The translations under genes and the position numbers were made by a program. Below, one piece after another: positions 28,798 to 39,093 of a stretch of 64,000 nt of DNA; position 1 is the first letter of the stretch; each line of letters starts with the position of its first letter. The DNA is from an uncultured Pelagibacteraceae bacterium (lineage in GTDB: Bacteria > Pseudomonadota > Alphaproteobacteria > Pelagibacterales > Pelagibacteraceae). Where the stretch lies: NCBI GenBank assembly GCA_902532645.1, contig CACAIU010000002.1:1-64000 (forward strand). Direction: 5' to 3'. The notes beneath the pieces are model-generated. The model saw only the letters and a list, made by a program, of their open reading frames with translations, was not told the DNA's origin and did not search any database.

Positions 28798-29985
28798 ATG
28801 AAATCAAAAAAGAAAATTGTTCTAGCTTATTCTGGAGGGCTCGATACTTCTATAATTTTAAAATGGCTTCAAGAAAATTATGATGCAGATGTAATTTGTT
28901 ATACAGCAGATGTTGGACAAGAAATTGATAGAAAAAAAATTATTACTAATGCAAAAAAATTTGGTGTTAAAAATATAATTATTAAAGATTTAAAAGATAT
29001 TTTTGTTAAGGATTATGTTTATCCCATGATCAGAGGACACGCGATCTATGAGGGTGTTTATTTATTAGGGACATCAATAGCAAGACCTCTTATTGCAAAA
29101 GATCAAATAAGAGTAGCTAAAAAATTTAAAGCCTATGCAGTTTCACATGGAGCAACTGGTAAAGGCAATGACCAAGTTAGATTTGAATTAGGCTATCATT
29201 ATTTTGGTCCTAAAATTAAAATTATAGCTCCGTGGAGAATTTGGAAACTAAAATCTAGAACAGACTTAATTAATTATGCAAAAAAACATAGCATAGCTAT
29301 TCCTAAAGATAAAAAAGGTGCACCTCCTTTTTCAGTGGATGATAATTTATTTCATACATCAACTGAAGGTAAGGTTTTAGAAAATCCAAAAAATTCTGCT
29401 CCAGAATTTATTTTTCAACGAACAGTTTCTCCTGAAAAAGCACCCAACAAACCATCTTTTGTTACTATTAATTTTAAAAACGGTGATCCTTTTGGAATTA
29501 ATGGAAAAAAATTATCTCCAGCTAAATTATTAACTAAGTTAAATGATCTAGCAGGCAAAAATGGAATTGGAAGAGTTGACTTAGTAGAGAATAGATTTTT
29601 AGGTATTAAATCTAGAGGAGTGTATGAAACACCTGGTGGGACTCTTTTAATAAATGCTCATAGAGCAATTGAGTCTGTTACCTTAGATAAGGAAACTATG
29701 CATAAAAAAGATCAGATAATGTGTAGATATGCAGAGTTAATTTACAATGGTTATTGGTATTCAAAAGAAAGATTTAAACTTCAAAAAATTGTAGATTTAA
29801 AAAGAAGCAAAGTTAATGGCTCAGTTAAACTTAAATTGTATAAAGGAAATATTACAATTCTATCTAGAGTTACTAATAGCGGCGCTTACTCAATGAAAAA
29901 AGTCTCATTTGAAGAAAATAAGTCATTTAATAAATCTAACGTTGAAAGATTTATCAATTTTCACAAAAAAAAGCTTCGTTCTTAG
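28798..29985 (+). CDS. argG: Argininosuccinate synthase
   Basis: IVLAYSGGLDTSIILKWL; GATGKGNDQVRFE. Confidence 0.97.
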   Translation: MKSKKKIVLAYSGGLDTSIILKWLQENYDADVICYTADVGQEIDRKKIITNAKKFGVKNIIIKDLKDIFVKDYVYPMIRGHAIYEGVYLLGTSIARPLIAKDQIRVAKKFKAYAVSHGATGKGNDQVRFELGYHYFGPKIKIIAPWRIWKLKSRTDLINYAKKHSIAIPKDKKGAPPFSVDDNLFHTSTEGKVLENPKNSAPEFIFQRTVSPEKAPNKPSFVTINFKNGDPFGINGKKLSPAKLLTKLNDLAGKNGIGRVDLVENRFLGIKSRGVYETPGGTLLINAHRAIESVTLDKETMHKKDQIMCRYAELIYNGYWYSKERFKLQKIVDLKRSKVNGSVKLKLYKGNITILSRVTNSGAYSMKKVSFEENKSFNKSNVERFINFHKKKLRS

Positions 29986-30042
29986 TAACGTTTAGGACAA
30001 ATTAACATTTGTTTAAATCACTAAAAATTATATCCTTAGATC

Positions 30043-30501
30043 ATGGAATCAATAAAGAATTGGATGAGAGATGCTGCAAATATTTTATTCGATGATAGTA
30101 AGAATGATCTACGCGCACTTCCTAAAACAGTTAGATTACAAATTCTTTTAGTTTTAAGTTTTATTTGGACTACTGTTTTTAGTTTATATGTTTTTTCTTA
30201 CACAACTTTCGCATTTGGATGGGCTGGACTTTTTTTAGCTCATATAGGTTTAATATTTGCCGTCTATATGACTTTTAAACAATTCCATAGAGCAGAAGAA
30301 AAGTCTGCAAGTGTTTTTCAAACAAAAAATTTTGATCCTTTTAAAATCATGGTCATAGTTTTTGTAATAGTATTTATATTCGTATTTTCAAAAGGAATTG
30401 AGGTTTTGACAAGTCCAAACCCAAACTCTTATTCAATACCTTATGATGGTCCCTTAAAATCTGCAATTGAAAAATGGTTACCTTTTAGTAAAGATAAATA
30501 A
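30043..30501 (+). CDS. Hypothetical membrane protein
   Basis: Open ORF, several TM segments, 1-nt overlap with the next gene. Confidence 0.7.
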   Translation: MESIKNWMRDAANILFDDSKNDLRALPKTVRLQILLVLSFIWTTVFSLYVFSYTTFAFGWAGLFLAHIGLIFAVYMTFKQFHRAEEKSASVFQTKNFDPFKIMVIVFVIVFIFVFSKGIEVLTSPNPNSYSIPYDGPLKSAIEKWLPFSKDK

Positions 30502-30881
30502 TGGATAACATAACAAAAAACTTACAGTTAGCATTAATGGTTATTATCTTAATCAGTACTGTCATCGCTGTTGGGATTGAAATGAAAAACATGTTTTTAA
30601 ATCAATCTGTTACATTAGCAGATTTGCTTTTAATGTTTCTTTATTTGGAAGTACTAGCGATGGTTAGGGTTTTTTGGAACCAACAATCTATTAGTATTAC
30701 CCTACCACTTCTTATCGCGATTACCGCCCTTGCACGATTTATTATTCTACAAGGCAAAGAAATGGATCCTACTGCACTTGTTTATGAAGCAGTAGCTATT
30801 TTGTTAATAGCTGCAGCAATTGTTGTTTTAAGATTAAGACATAGTGACAAATTAGGTCTTAAGAAAAAAAAATCAAAATAA
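30501..30881 (+). CDS. PsiE-like (phosphate-starvation-inducible) membrane protein
   Basis: Four-TM PsiE-like sequence LLLMFLYLEVLAMVRVFW. Confidence 0.75.
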   Translation: MDNITKNLQLALMVIILISTVIAVGIEMKNMFLNQSVTLADLLLMFLYLEVLAMVRVFWNQQSISITLPLLIAITALARFIILQGKEMDPTALVYEAVAILLIAAAIVVLRLRHSDKLGLKKKKSK

Positions 30882-30887
30882 TTTAAA

Positions 30888-32027
30888 ATGATATTTGAAG
30901 CTTCAAGGGCTAAGGCCTTAAATCAATTAAATAATTTTGTTGAGAATAATCTTGGAGAATATTCAAAATTAAGAAATTTTGATTTTGGACCTGAAAAAAG
31001 ATCTAATATATCTTGCTTATCACCATATATAACTCATGGAATAATTAATGAACAAGAAGTCATTCAGAAAGCTCTAAGTAAATTTTCTTTTTCAAAAAAT
31101 GAAAAGTTTATTCAAGAAGTTCTATGGCGAACTTATTGGAAAGGTTGGTTAGAACTTAGACCAAATGTTTGGGCTGATTATCTTATCGAATTAAATCAAA
31201 TCAAAAATGAATTTAAAGATAATAAAGATTATATTGCAGCAATCGAAGGAAAAACAAAAGTAGATTGCTTTAATGAGTGGGTGAAAGAGCTTAAAGAAAG
31301 CAATTATTTGCATAATCACACAAGAATGTGGTTTGCTAGTATTTGGATTTTTACTTTAGAATTGCCTTGGCAATTAGGTGCAGAATTTTTTATGCAACAT
31401 CTTTATGATGGAGATGCTGCATCAAATACTCTTGGGTGGCGATGGGTTGCGGGTGTTCAAACTCAAGGAAAACATTACCTTGCAAGTGAATGGAATATTA
31501 AAAAATTCACTAACAATAGATTTCAAAATATAAAATTAAATGAAAATGCTCCTCCAAAAGTATCTGAAAAATCTTATCAAATAATTAAACAGGATTTCAA
31601 TAACCCACAAAAGATTCAGAATAAGAATCTTTTAATTTTTGAAAATAATCTCTCGTTTGAAATCACTGACTTTAAGGAAAACAACTTTAAGAAAATTTAC
31701 TTAGTTTCTAGTAAAAATGAAAATAGAGCAATAAAACTCAGTGAAAAGTTAGTGAAATTTAAATCTCATTTAATAGAAGACCAAGAACAAAGATTAAAAA
31801 ATCAATCTATTGATTGTCAAATTATAGATATAAGTGAATTAACAAATATTGAAAATTATTACGGTTTGTATCCAACAGTAGGTGAAAATTTAGATTTTTT
31901 AAATTCTAATAATTTAAAGATAGATTTTTTATATAGAAATCTTGATCAATTAGCTTGGCAATACTGTAATAAAGGTTTTTTTAATTTTAAAAATTATATT
32001 CCTAAAATAGTTTCAAGCTTTAATTAA
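30888..32027 (+). CDS. Photolyase/cryptochrome-like FAD-binding protein with C-terminal alpha/beta-like domain
   Basis: NYLHNHTRMWFASIWIF...LPWQLGAEFFMQHLYDGDAASNTLGWRWVAGVQT is photolyase FAD-domain signature; no N-terminal antenna domain. Confidence 0.85.
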   Translation: MIFEASRAKALNQLNNFVENNLGEYSKLRNFDFGPEKRSNISCLSPYITHGIINEQEVIQKALSKFSFSKNEKFIQEVLWRTYWKGWLELRPNVWADYLIELNQIKNEFKDNKDYIAAIEGKTKVDCFNEWVKELKESNYLHNHTRMWFASIWIFTLELPWQLGAEFFMQHLYDGDAASNTLGWRWVAGVQTQGKHYLASEWNIKKFTNNRFQNIKLNENAPPKVSEKSYQIIKQDFNNPQKIQNKNLLIFENNLSFEITDFKENNFKKIYLVSSKNENRAIKLSEKLVKFKSHLIEDQEQRLKNQSIDCQIIDISELTNIENYYGLYPTVGENLDFLNSNNLKIDFLYRNLDQLAWQYCNKGFFNFKNYIPKIVSSFN

Positions 32028-32245
32028 AACCAACGAACCATTCCAATAATTCCAGCGGTTGCATAAAAAAATTGCAAAAATAAAATTCCTTTATGACCAC
32101 CTCTGTAGGCCCAAATTCCAATTAAAATGGCTGACAATAACAGTAGACAAAATCCAAAAAATTCTATGCCTATATTTAAAGCGACAAACAAAGAATACAA
32201 TATTGCAGTTATAACTCCTGCCCATTCAAAAATTTTATTATTCAT
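32024..32245 (-). CDS. Small hypothetical membrane protein
   Basis: 73 aa TM-rich ORF tightly packed with the GATase gene. Confidence 0.65.
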   Translation of the reverse strand: MNNKIFEWAGVITAILYSLFVALNIGIEFFGFCLLLLSAILIGIWAYRGGHKGILFLQFFYATAGIIGMVRWF

Positions 32246-32964
32246 AAAAGTTTTTTAAAATTATTATAGAGGATTGTAGAGTAGTTATTCATATCTTTCA
32301 TGTTGTCTTTTGCAGATTGATCAAACTTTTCTAACGCACCATTACCAAGCTGATCTTCCAAAGCTTTTTTATACTCCGGAACACACCCCCATTCATTAAC
32401 AGTAGAATCTTTTATTTCTATATGAAATTGAATTCCATAAGCATGGTTTTGATATTTAAAAATTTGATACTTGGTTATTGGGGACGAAGCTAATAAAGTT
32501 ACATCTTTATTATTTTCAATGCCTTGAACCTCATAAGAATGCCATTGTAAACTTTTAATCGTATTAGGAAATTTTGAAAATAATTTATCTTCATCTTTTT
32601 CATTAGAAAAATTAATATCCATAATTCCTATTTCTCCTGGTTTAGATTTAACCACTTTTCCACCAACTACTTCCCCTAAAAGCTGACAACCTAAACAAAA
32701 ACCTAAATAAGGTTTTTTTAAATTCAAAACAAATTCTTTAATTCTTTTCTTTTCTTCTATTAACCAAGGATATTCTTGTTCCATATAGGTATCCATTGGA
32801 CCCCCCATACAAAACATTCCATCAAATTTACTTAAATCGTCTGGTATTTTTTCACCTTCATCTAACTCAATGGTAATTAAGTTAAATCCATCAGCTAACA
32901 TTAAATCTTTAATGTAACCTGGATCTTCTATTTTGATATGTTGTAATACTATTATGTTCACCAA
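32242..32964 (-). CDS. Class I glutamine amidotransferase
   Basis: PYLGFCLGCQLLGEVVGG nucleophile elbow; YGIQFHIE; TTG or GTG start. Confidence 0.9.
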   Translation of the reverse strand: MVNIIVLQHIKIEDPGYIKDLMLADGFNLITIELDEGEKIPDDLSKFDGMFCMGGPMDTYMEQEYPWLIEEKKRIKEFVLNLKKPYLGFCLGCQLLGEVVGGKVVKSKPGEIGIMDINFSNEKDEDKLFSKFPNTIKSLQWHSYEVQGIENNKDVTLLASSPITKYQIFKYQNHAYGIQFHIEIKDSTVNEWGCVPEYKKALEDQLGNGALEKFDQSAKDNMKDMNNYSTILYNNFKKLL

Positions 32965-32966
32965 GC

Positions 32967-33095
32967 TTAGCTTAGCTTAGAACACTTCTTGGAACAATAT
33001 TTTACTCTATCCCAATTTAACTTCCATTTTTTTCGCCAAGTAAATGGTCTTTTACAAACCGGACAAATTTTTGTTGGTAAATTTTCTTTTTTCAT
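32967..33095 (-). CDS. DUF2256-type 42-aa zinc-ribbon-like protein (missed by the ORF track)
   Basis: [42 protein letters not shown]; start overlaps the photolyase stop (TGATG). Confidence 0.88.
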   Translation of the reverse strand: MKKENLPTKICPVCKRPFTWRKKWKLNWDRVKYCSKKCSKLS

Positions 33096-34585
33096 CAAAT
33101 TGTATTTAGTTTAATAAATTTATCAGCTTCAGATAAAATTAATTTTTTTCTATCAGATTTCATTTTATCAAATATTCTTACCATCATGGAAAGGCGAGGA
33201 TTTTTTAAAAAAAATTTTCTATTTCGGTCAATAAATCTCCAATAAAGACCATCCATAGCATTACACCACTCACCTTTTTTAAAATCCATCATTTTCATAA
33301 AATATGCAGATCCACAAATATAAGGTTTGGTCGCAAAAATTCCTCCATCACTAAATAATCCCATTCCATAAACATTAGGCACCATCACCCAATCTGAAGA
33401 GTCTACGAACATTTCCATGAACCATTTGTAAACAATTGTTGGCTTAATTTCACAAAGGTTCATAATGTTGGATAAGATCATTAACCTTTCAATGTGATGT
33501 GACCAACCATTATTAACGGCATTTTTAATTGCATAATCCAAAGGTGGAAGACCAGTGGTCCCATCATACCAAGAACTTTTCATTTTTCTATTTTGTTTAA
33601 AAAAATTTCCAGTTTCCATTTCTTGTGAATATGACTGATAAATTCCACGCATAAATTCTCGCCAACCAATCACCTGGCGGATGTAGCCCTCTAAAGAATT
33701 CATTCTAATTTTATTTTTTTTATGAAAATCTAAAATTTTTTGGATAACAAATTCAGGAGTAATTAAACCTAAATTTATATAAGGACTTAATGCACTATGA
33801 AAAAGGATATTATCTTTTTGATCAACTGCATCCTCATAATCACCAAATAAGTTTGATTTTTCTTTTATAAAAAAATTTAAAAGTTTAACAACGTCCTCGT
33901 ATTCAGTTGCAAACCAAAAATTATTTGTACTCCCTGGGTGATTTTTAAATTCCTTTTCAATAATAGGCTTTAGTTTTTTTGTATGATTGGTTTCATTTAT
34001 TTTTGGAAATTTAGGAATTGAAATGTTTTTAGGTAATTTATTTCTGTTATCTTCATCAAAGCTCCATTTCCCCTCGATGGGATTACCATCTGAGCCCATC
34101 AATATTCCAGATTTTTTTCTAACATCTTTGTAAAAAGTTGCCATAAAAGGTTTTTTTGATTTTGATAAATAATTTTTAAATTCAGCTCTTGAATTTAAAA
34201 ACATAGGAGTTTGAACAATATTCCAGTATATTTTTTCTTTTATTAAAAATCGTGAAATTTTTTTTTCAAAAAATTTATCCTCTACTTCAAAACTTGAAAT
34301 TTCTTTTACTTTTTTTTGTGTAATTATTTTTTTTAATTTTTTTAAATAATCATCATTAAATTCTTTGTCTTCAATTTTAAAATAATCTAATTTAAATTTG
34401 TTTTTTTTTAACCCGTCAGCATAAGAACGCATTGAAGATAAAAATAATAAAATTTTTTGTTTATGGTGCTTTTCATAAGTGCATAAACCCTTATCTTCAG
34501 CCATAAAAAATAGGTGGTCTTTTTTGAAGCGGTCTAGGTATTTTATTGGAAATAATTGATTACCAAGTATAAAAAATAACTTCAT
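33095..34585 (-). CDS. Cryptochrome/photolyase family protein (PhrB/CryB, FeS-BCP type)
   Basis: [48 protein letters not shown]. Confidence 0.92.
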   Translation of the reverse strand: MKLFFILGNQLFPIKYLDRFKKDHLFFMAEDKGLCTYEKHHKQKILLFLSSMRSYADGLKKNKFKLDYFKIEDKEFNDDYLKKLKKIITQKKVKEISSFEVEDKFFEKKISRFLIKEKIYWNIVQTPMFLNSRAEFKNYLSKSKKPFMATFYKDVRKKSGILMGSDGNPIEGKWSFDEDNRNKLPKNISIPKFPKINETNHTKKLKPIIEKEFKNHPGSTNNFWFATEYEDVVKLLNFFIKEKSNLFGDYEDAVDQKDNILFHSALSPYINLGLITPEFVIQKILDFHKKNKIRMNSLEGYIRQVIGWREFMRGIYQSYSQEMETGNFFKQNRKMKSSWYDGTTGLPPLDYAIKNAVNNGWSHHIERLMILSNIMNLCEIKPTIVYKWFMEMFVDSSDWVMVPNVYGMGLFSDGGIFATKPYICGSAYFMKMMDFKKGEWCNAMDGLYWRFIDRNRKFFLKNPRLSMMVRIFDKMKSDRKKLILSEADKFIKLNTI

Positions 34586-34612
34586 AATTAAATATAACTA
34601 ATAAAATTTTTT

Positions 34613-35323
34613 ATGTCAGAAAAATATGTAATTTTTGGTGCGACAGGTTCTATTGGATCAAGTTTAGCGGAACAATTAAAAAACTCCGGAAACAATATTC
34701 ATTTAGTTGGAAGAAATGAAAGTGAACTTAGTTCTATCTCTGAAAAACTTGGATGCTCACATACCGTTGCAGATGTTTTAGAGGATGGGTTTATAGAAAA
34801 AGTTAAATCAGATATCTCTGAAATTAAAGGCCTAGCTTATTGTGTGGGTTCAATTGATTTAAAACCATTAAGAATGGTTAATGAACAAGACTTTCAAAAA
34901 TGCATGAAACTTAATCTTTATTCTGCTGTAGAAGCTATTAAAGGATTTCAAGAAAGTTTAAAAAAAAATAAAGGTTCTATTGTATTATTTTCAACCGTTG
35001 CTGCTCAAAGAGGTTTTACTAACCATGCAATCATAGCCTCAGCAAAAGCTGCTGTTGAAGGATTGACGGTTTCTCTTGCAGCAGAATTTGCTCCAAACAT
35101 AAGAGTAAATTGTGTGGCACCAAGTTTAACAAAATCGAAAATAGCAGAACCAATGTTAAAAAATACTGCTATAGCCGAAGGCATTGCAAAAGCACACCCC
35201 CTTAAAAGATTAGGCGAAGGTAAAGACTCTGCCGCTCTTGCTAAATTCTTACTAACAGAAAATAGTTCTTGGGTTACAGGCCAAATAATTGCTGTAGATG
35301 GTGGTAGATCTAAACTTTCATAA
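34613..35323 (+). CDS. SDR family oxidoreductase
   Basis: GATGSIGSSLA; NCVAPSLTKS; C-terminal VTGQIIAVDGG. Confidence 0.9.
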   Translation: MSEKYVIFGATGSIGSSLAEQLKNSGNNIHLVGRNESELSSISEKLGCSHTVADVLEDGFIEKVKSDISEIKGLAYCVGSIDLKPLRMVNEQDFQKCMKLNLYSAVEAIKGFQESLKKNKGSIVLFSTVAAQRGFTNHAIIASAKAAVEGLTVSLAAEFAPNIRVNCVAPSLTKSKIAEPMLKNTAIAEGIAKAHPLKRLGEGKDSAALAKFLLTENSSWVTGQIIAVDGGRSKLS

Positions 35324-36392
35324 AGTGGTCAAATATTTTATATCAATATTTTTCTTTTTAATATTTTCATCGAAAAGTTTTTCTGAAAATTTTACTTTTA
35401 AAAAATTGGCAGATTTAAACGACCCATGGGGATCTTCTTTTATAAATAATGAAGAGCTTATTATCACTGAAAAAACCGGAAAAATAAAAATAGTAAATAT
35501 TATTTCTGAAGAAGTTTATGAAGTTGAACATAACTTAAATTATTTTGTTCACGGACAAGGAGGTTTATTAGATATTATTTACCAAGATAATTACTTATGG
35601 ATTTCTTATTCAGAAAATAGAGGGAATTGGAAAACTAGCACATCAATTGCAAAAGCTAAATTAAATAAAAAAAATTTAGATTTCAAAAATATATTTCAAG
35701 CTGAACCACCAATAGAATCTGGTTATCATTTTGGTTCAAGACTGGTTATTAAAGACAATTATCTTTTTGCATCTGCTGGTGAAAGAGGTGGGGGTATGAT
35801 TGCTCAAGATCCGACAAGCCATCCTGGAAGTATTATCAGAATTTATTTAGATGGTAGTATTCCAAAAGATAACCCTAAATTTGAAGGTAAATCAGATTGG
35901 TTACCAGAAATTTATCAAATTGGTGTTCGTAATCCTCAAGGTCTAACCTATTCCTCTTTTGATGGAAAAATTTATGCAAGCAACCATGGTGCAAAAGGTG
36001 GTGATTGGTTTGGTGAAGTAAAAAAGGGAGAGAATTATGGTTGGAAAATTTTAGGTTGGGGTGGAACAAATTATTCAGGGTCAAAAATCGGACCTAAATG
36101 GAAAGCAGGATTTACTAAAGCAATCCAATACTGGGTGCCTTCAATAGCTGCAAGTGCCATAACTATTTATAATGGCAAAGAATTTAATGAATGGAATGGC
36201 GAAGCGCTTATTACTTCTTTAAAAGACAAATCAATGAGAAAATTAAACTTTCAAAATTTATCTAATATTAAAGAAACAATTATTTTCAAAGATAAAATTG
36301 GGAGAATAAGAGATATACAAGTTCACCCTGTTAATGGAAAAATATATTTTCTAGCGGGAAATAGCTTATGGTTGATGAAGAAAAAAAAATAA
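35298..36392 (+). CDS. PQQ-dependent sugar dehydrogenase-like (soluble aldose/sorbosone dehydrogenase family)
   Basis: Signal peptide; GVRNPQGLTY, NHGAKGGDWFGEVKKGENYGW, PSIAASAITIYNG motifs. Confidence 0.92.
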   Translation: MVVDLNFHKVVKYFISIFFFLIFSSKSFSENFTFKKLADLNDPWGSSFINNEELIITEKTGKIKIVNIISEEVYEVEHNLNYFVHGQGGLLDIIYQDNYLWISYSENRGNWKTSTSIAKAKLNKKNLDFKNIFQAEPPIESGYHFGSRLVIKDNYLFASAGERGGGMIAQDPTSHPGSIIRIYLDGSIPKDNPKFEGKSDWLPEIYQIGVRNPQGLTYSSFDGKIYASNHGAKGGDWFGEVKKGENYGWKILGWGGTNYSGSKIGPKWKAGFTKAIQYWVPSIAASAITIYNGKEFNEWNGEALITSLKDKSMRKLNFQNLSNIKETIIFKDKIGRIRDIQVHPVNGKIYFLAGNSLWLMKKKK

Positions 36393-36393
36393 T

Positions 36394-37389
36394 ATGAAAG
36401 AGAGACCTTATCATCATTTACCTGATGGCACTTTCAGAAATCCAAAAGGATCTCCAGTAATAATATCTAGTTCAGGAAAATTTTCTTATAGAACTTTCAA
36501 TAAATTGAGAAAAAATGTTGATTTATCTTATCCAAAAGAACATGTGATTGAAAAGAAAAAAGTATTAGCTGATTTAGAAAAATATAAAGATAGTGATTAT
36601 ATTGCTTGGATAGGTCACGCGACATACCTTATAAAATTAGGTGGAACTACAATTATAACAGATCCTGTATTTTCAAAGAACGCTGGACCACTAATCTTTG
36701 GCCCAAAAAGATTTACTAATCCTGCAATAAAATTAAACGAGGTACCTAAAACGGATTTATTTTTACTCACTCATAATCATTACGATCATCAGGACATGTC
36801 AACAATTAGAAATTTTCCTTTTAAGAGTGCAAAAGTATTAACACCACTAAATCTTGGTAAATATTTTAAAGGTTATAAAGATGTAAACGAAATGGACTGG
36901 TATGAAGAAATACAAATAAATAATAATTTAAAGATTACATTATTACCTGCAGTTCATTGGTCAAAGAGAAGTTTAACAGACACCAATAAAACTTTGTGGG
37001 GTAATTTTTTAATAGAACATAAAAATAAAAAAATTTTATTTGCATGTGACACTGGATATGGAGAAATCTATAAAGAACTAGGTGAAAAATATGGTCCTAT
37101 AGATCTGACAATGATTAATATTGGCGCTTATAATTTTAAACCAATGTTTGATAAAACTATTTATCATACTACACCGGAAGAAGCATTGAATGTTGCACAA
37201 GACTTAAAAAGTAAAAAAGTATTAGGTATGCATTGGGGAACATTTGTTTTATCATTAGAACCAATTATGGAGCCCCCAATTAGATTTAAAGATAGTGCTG
37301 AAAAATATGGATTTAATAAAGAAGATGTAATTATTTTTAAAATTGGAGAAGTTAGTCCTTTAGAAAAAATTTATAATGTCAAATATTGA
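36394..37389 (+). CDS. MBL-fold metallohydrolase (NAPE-PLD-like)
   Basis: WIGHATYLIKL; LTHNHYDHQD; ACDTGYG; MHWGTF. Confidence 0.92.
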   Translation: MKERPYHHLPDGTFRNPKGSPVIISSSGKFSYRTFNKLRKNVDLSYPKEHVIEKKKVLADLEKYKDSDYIAWIGHATYLIKLGGTTIITDPVFSKNAGPLIFGPKRFTNPAIKLNEVPKTDLFLLTHNHYDHQDMSTIRNFPFKSAKVLTPLNLGKYFKGYKDVNEMDWYEEIQINNNLKITLLPAVHWSKRSLTDTNKTLWGNFLIEHKNKKILFACDTGYGEIYKELGEKYGPIDLTMINIGAYNFKPMFDKTIYHTTPEEALNVAQDLKSKKVLGMHWGTFVLSLEPIMEPPIRFKDSAEKYGFNKEDVIIFKIGEVSPLEKIYNVKY

Positions 37390-38297
37390 ATTGCAAAGAA
37401 TATTGTAACTACAGAAGCTAAAGTAGAAATAAATAAAGCTTTTACAATATTTTCTGGATTTACATTATAAGCCGAACATAAGACTATAGCGGAATGTCCA
37501 CATGGTGCTACACTAACAAAAAACGCACCTGGGATTTTATCGGGTACACCTGCATCAAAAAGTACAAACCCTACTAATAATAGTACAATAGGTGAAATAA
37601 TTAATTTTAAGATAGAAATAGTTGCTGTGATCTTATTTAGAACTTTACTGCTATAAAAAGATAAAGTTATTCCAATTGCAAATAGACCAACGGGTGAAAC
37701 ACAAGCTGCTAATACAGAAAGTATATAATCAATCGGTGTATCTAAAATATCTATATTAAATAAAAATAACAAAACCCCAATTACAATAGACATTATCATT
37801 GGATTTAAAAATAGATTCCTTAAAAATACCGGTACTCGAATATTTTTTTTGGTAGTAAGCTCTAAAAAAAAAGTAATTACTGATAATAAAATTATACCGT
37901 CCATTAATATTATACTTGTTACTTGAGTTATAACCTCTGTTCCAAAATAAATTTTTGTAATTGGTAATAATAAAGTCACATGATTTGATAATGCTACCAT
38001 TAACGACCAAATAATTGACTCTTGAACAGGTCGTTTAAAAAAATTAGATGTAATCAGAAAAGTTATAAGGCATAAACAGCCTTGCATTAAAAAGTAAGAA
38101 ATTATTTGTGTTAAATCAATTTTTCCAATTTCACTTTGAGCAACAAACTTAATTATTAATGCTGGAACAGCAATATAAAACAAAAATAAATTTAAAACTT
38201 TTGCATGGCTTAAATCAAAAATTTTGATTCTACCAAAAATAAAACCCAATACTGTTATAAAAATAAAAGGTGTTAATCCAAAGAAAATTTGAAGCAT
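37371..38297 (-). CDS. AEC family transporter (auxin-efflux-carrier-like permease)
   Basis: Multi-TM; VSPVGLFAIG; convergent 19-nt overlap with the MBL gene. Confidence 0.88.
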   Translation of the reverse strand: MLQIFFGLTPFIFITVLGFIFGRIKIFDLSHAKVLNLFLFYIAVPALIIKFVAQSEIGKIDLTQIISYFLMQGCLCLITFLITSNFFKRPVQESIIWSLMVALSNHVTLLLPITKIYFGTEVITQVTSIILMDGIILLSVITFFLELTTKKNIRVPVFLRNLFLNPMIMSIVIGVLLFLFNIDILDTPIDYILSVLAACVSPVGLFAIGITLSFYSSKVLNKITATISILKLIISPIVLLLVGFVLFDAGVPDKIPGAFFVSVAPCGHSAIVLCSAYNVNPENIVKALFISTLASVVTIFFAIQYLTL

Positions 38298-38301
38298 AAG
38301 G

Positions 38302-39093
38302 TTATTGAATTGTTATTCGATGCATTATTCTATTACCTTTAAATGGTGTTGCTTGATGAAGCATAGATCTGTTATCCCATATAGCCAATTGATTTTTTTC
38401 CCAAGGCAATGAAAACTGAAACTTCTTCTTAATTTGATGACTAAATAAAAATTTTTTTAACTTTTCTTGATCTTTTATCTTTAAACTAAAACCAACAAAA
38501 TGTCCTGGGCTGCAATAGATCGAATAATTTGTGCTGATTTTTCTAATTATTTTATGTGAAGATTTAAGTTCTTTAATTTTTTTTCCTTTTTCTTTTACTC
38601 TTTCTTTTGTTGTAACCGAAATTGGACCCTCAGAGGAATATTTAGCTTTAATATTTTTAAATTTTCTTTTTATTGAATTTGGTAATTCTTTATAAGCAAG
38701 ATATTGAGAACAAAATTCTGTATTAGCTTTTCCTTTTTTTGGCACAAATTTAGAAAGTAACATTGTAAATCTTGGTGGCTTTTTTGTATAAATCGAGTCA
38801 GTATGAAATTGTTCACCAAAACTTGGTCCTTTGTCAGTTGATTTTCTTTGCACCACTGTAATTTGAGGAAATTTTTTACTTAAACCTTTTAGTCTTGGAT
38901 ACTTGGCTAAATCTCCAAAATATTTTGCAAACTTAATGAAAAGTTTAGAGGTTAATTTTTGTTCTTTAAAATATAACATTCCATATTTATTCAGTGCTTT
39001 TTTGATTTTTGAAATATCTTTATTTGAAATATCTTTTAAATTTACAATTATTTCTGCTCCAATATTTTTTTTATTTGGAATTATTTTAAACAT
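38302..39093 (-). CDS. TauD/TfdA-family Fe(II)/2-oxoglutarate-dependent dioxygenase
   Basis: HTDSIY metal-binding HxD; C-terminal HRITIQ; WDNRSMLHQAT. Confidence 0.92.
   Translation of the reverse strand: MFKIIPNKKNIGAEIIVNLKDISNKDISKIKKALNKYGMLYFKEQKLTSKLFIKFAKYFGDLAKYPRLKGLSKKFPQITVVQRKSTDKGPSFGEQFHTDSIYTKKPPRFTMLLSKFVPKKGKANTEFCSQYLAYKELPNSIKRKFKNIKAKYSSEGPISVTTKERVKEKGKKIKELKSSHKIIRKISTNYSIYCSPGHFVGFSLKIKDQEKLKKFLFSHQIKKKFQFSLPWEKNQLAIWDNRSMLHQATPFKGNRIMHRITIQ

Noticed and set aside
32961-32982. Short tandem repeat of (cttag) units
   Set aside because: Only about three copies, explained by the 3' end of the DUF2256 ORF.
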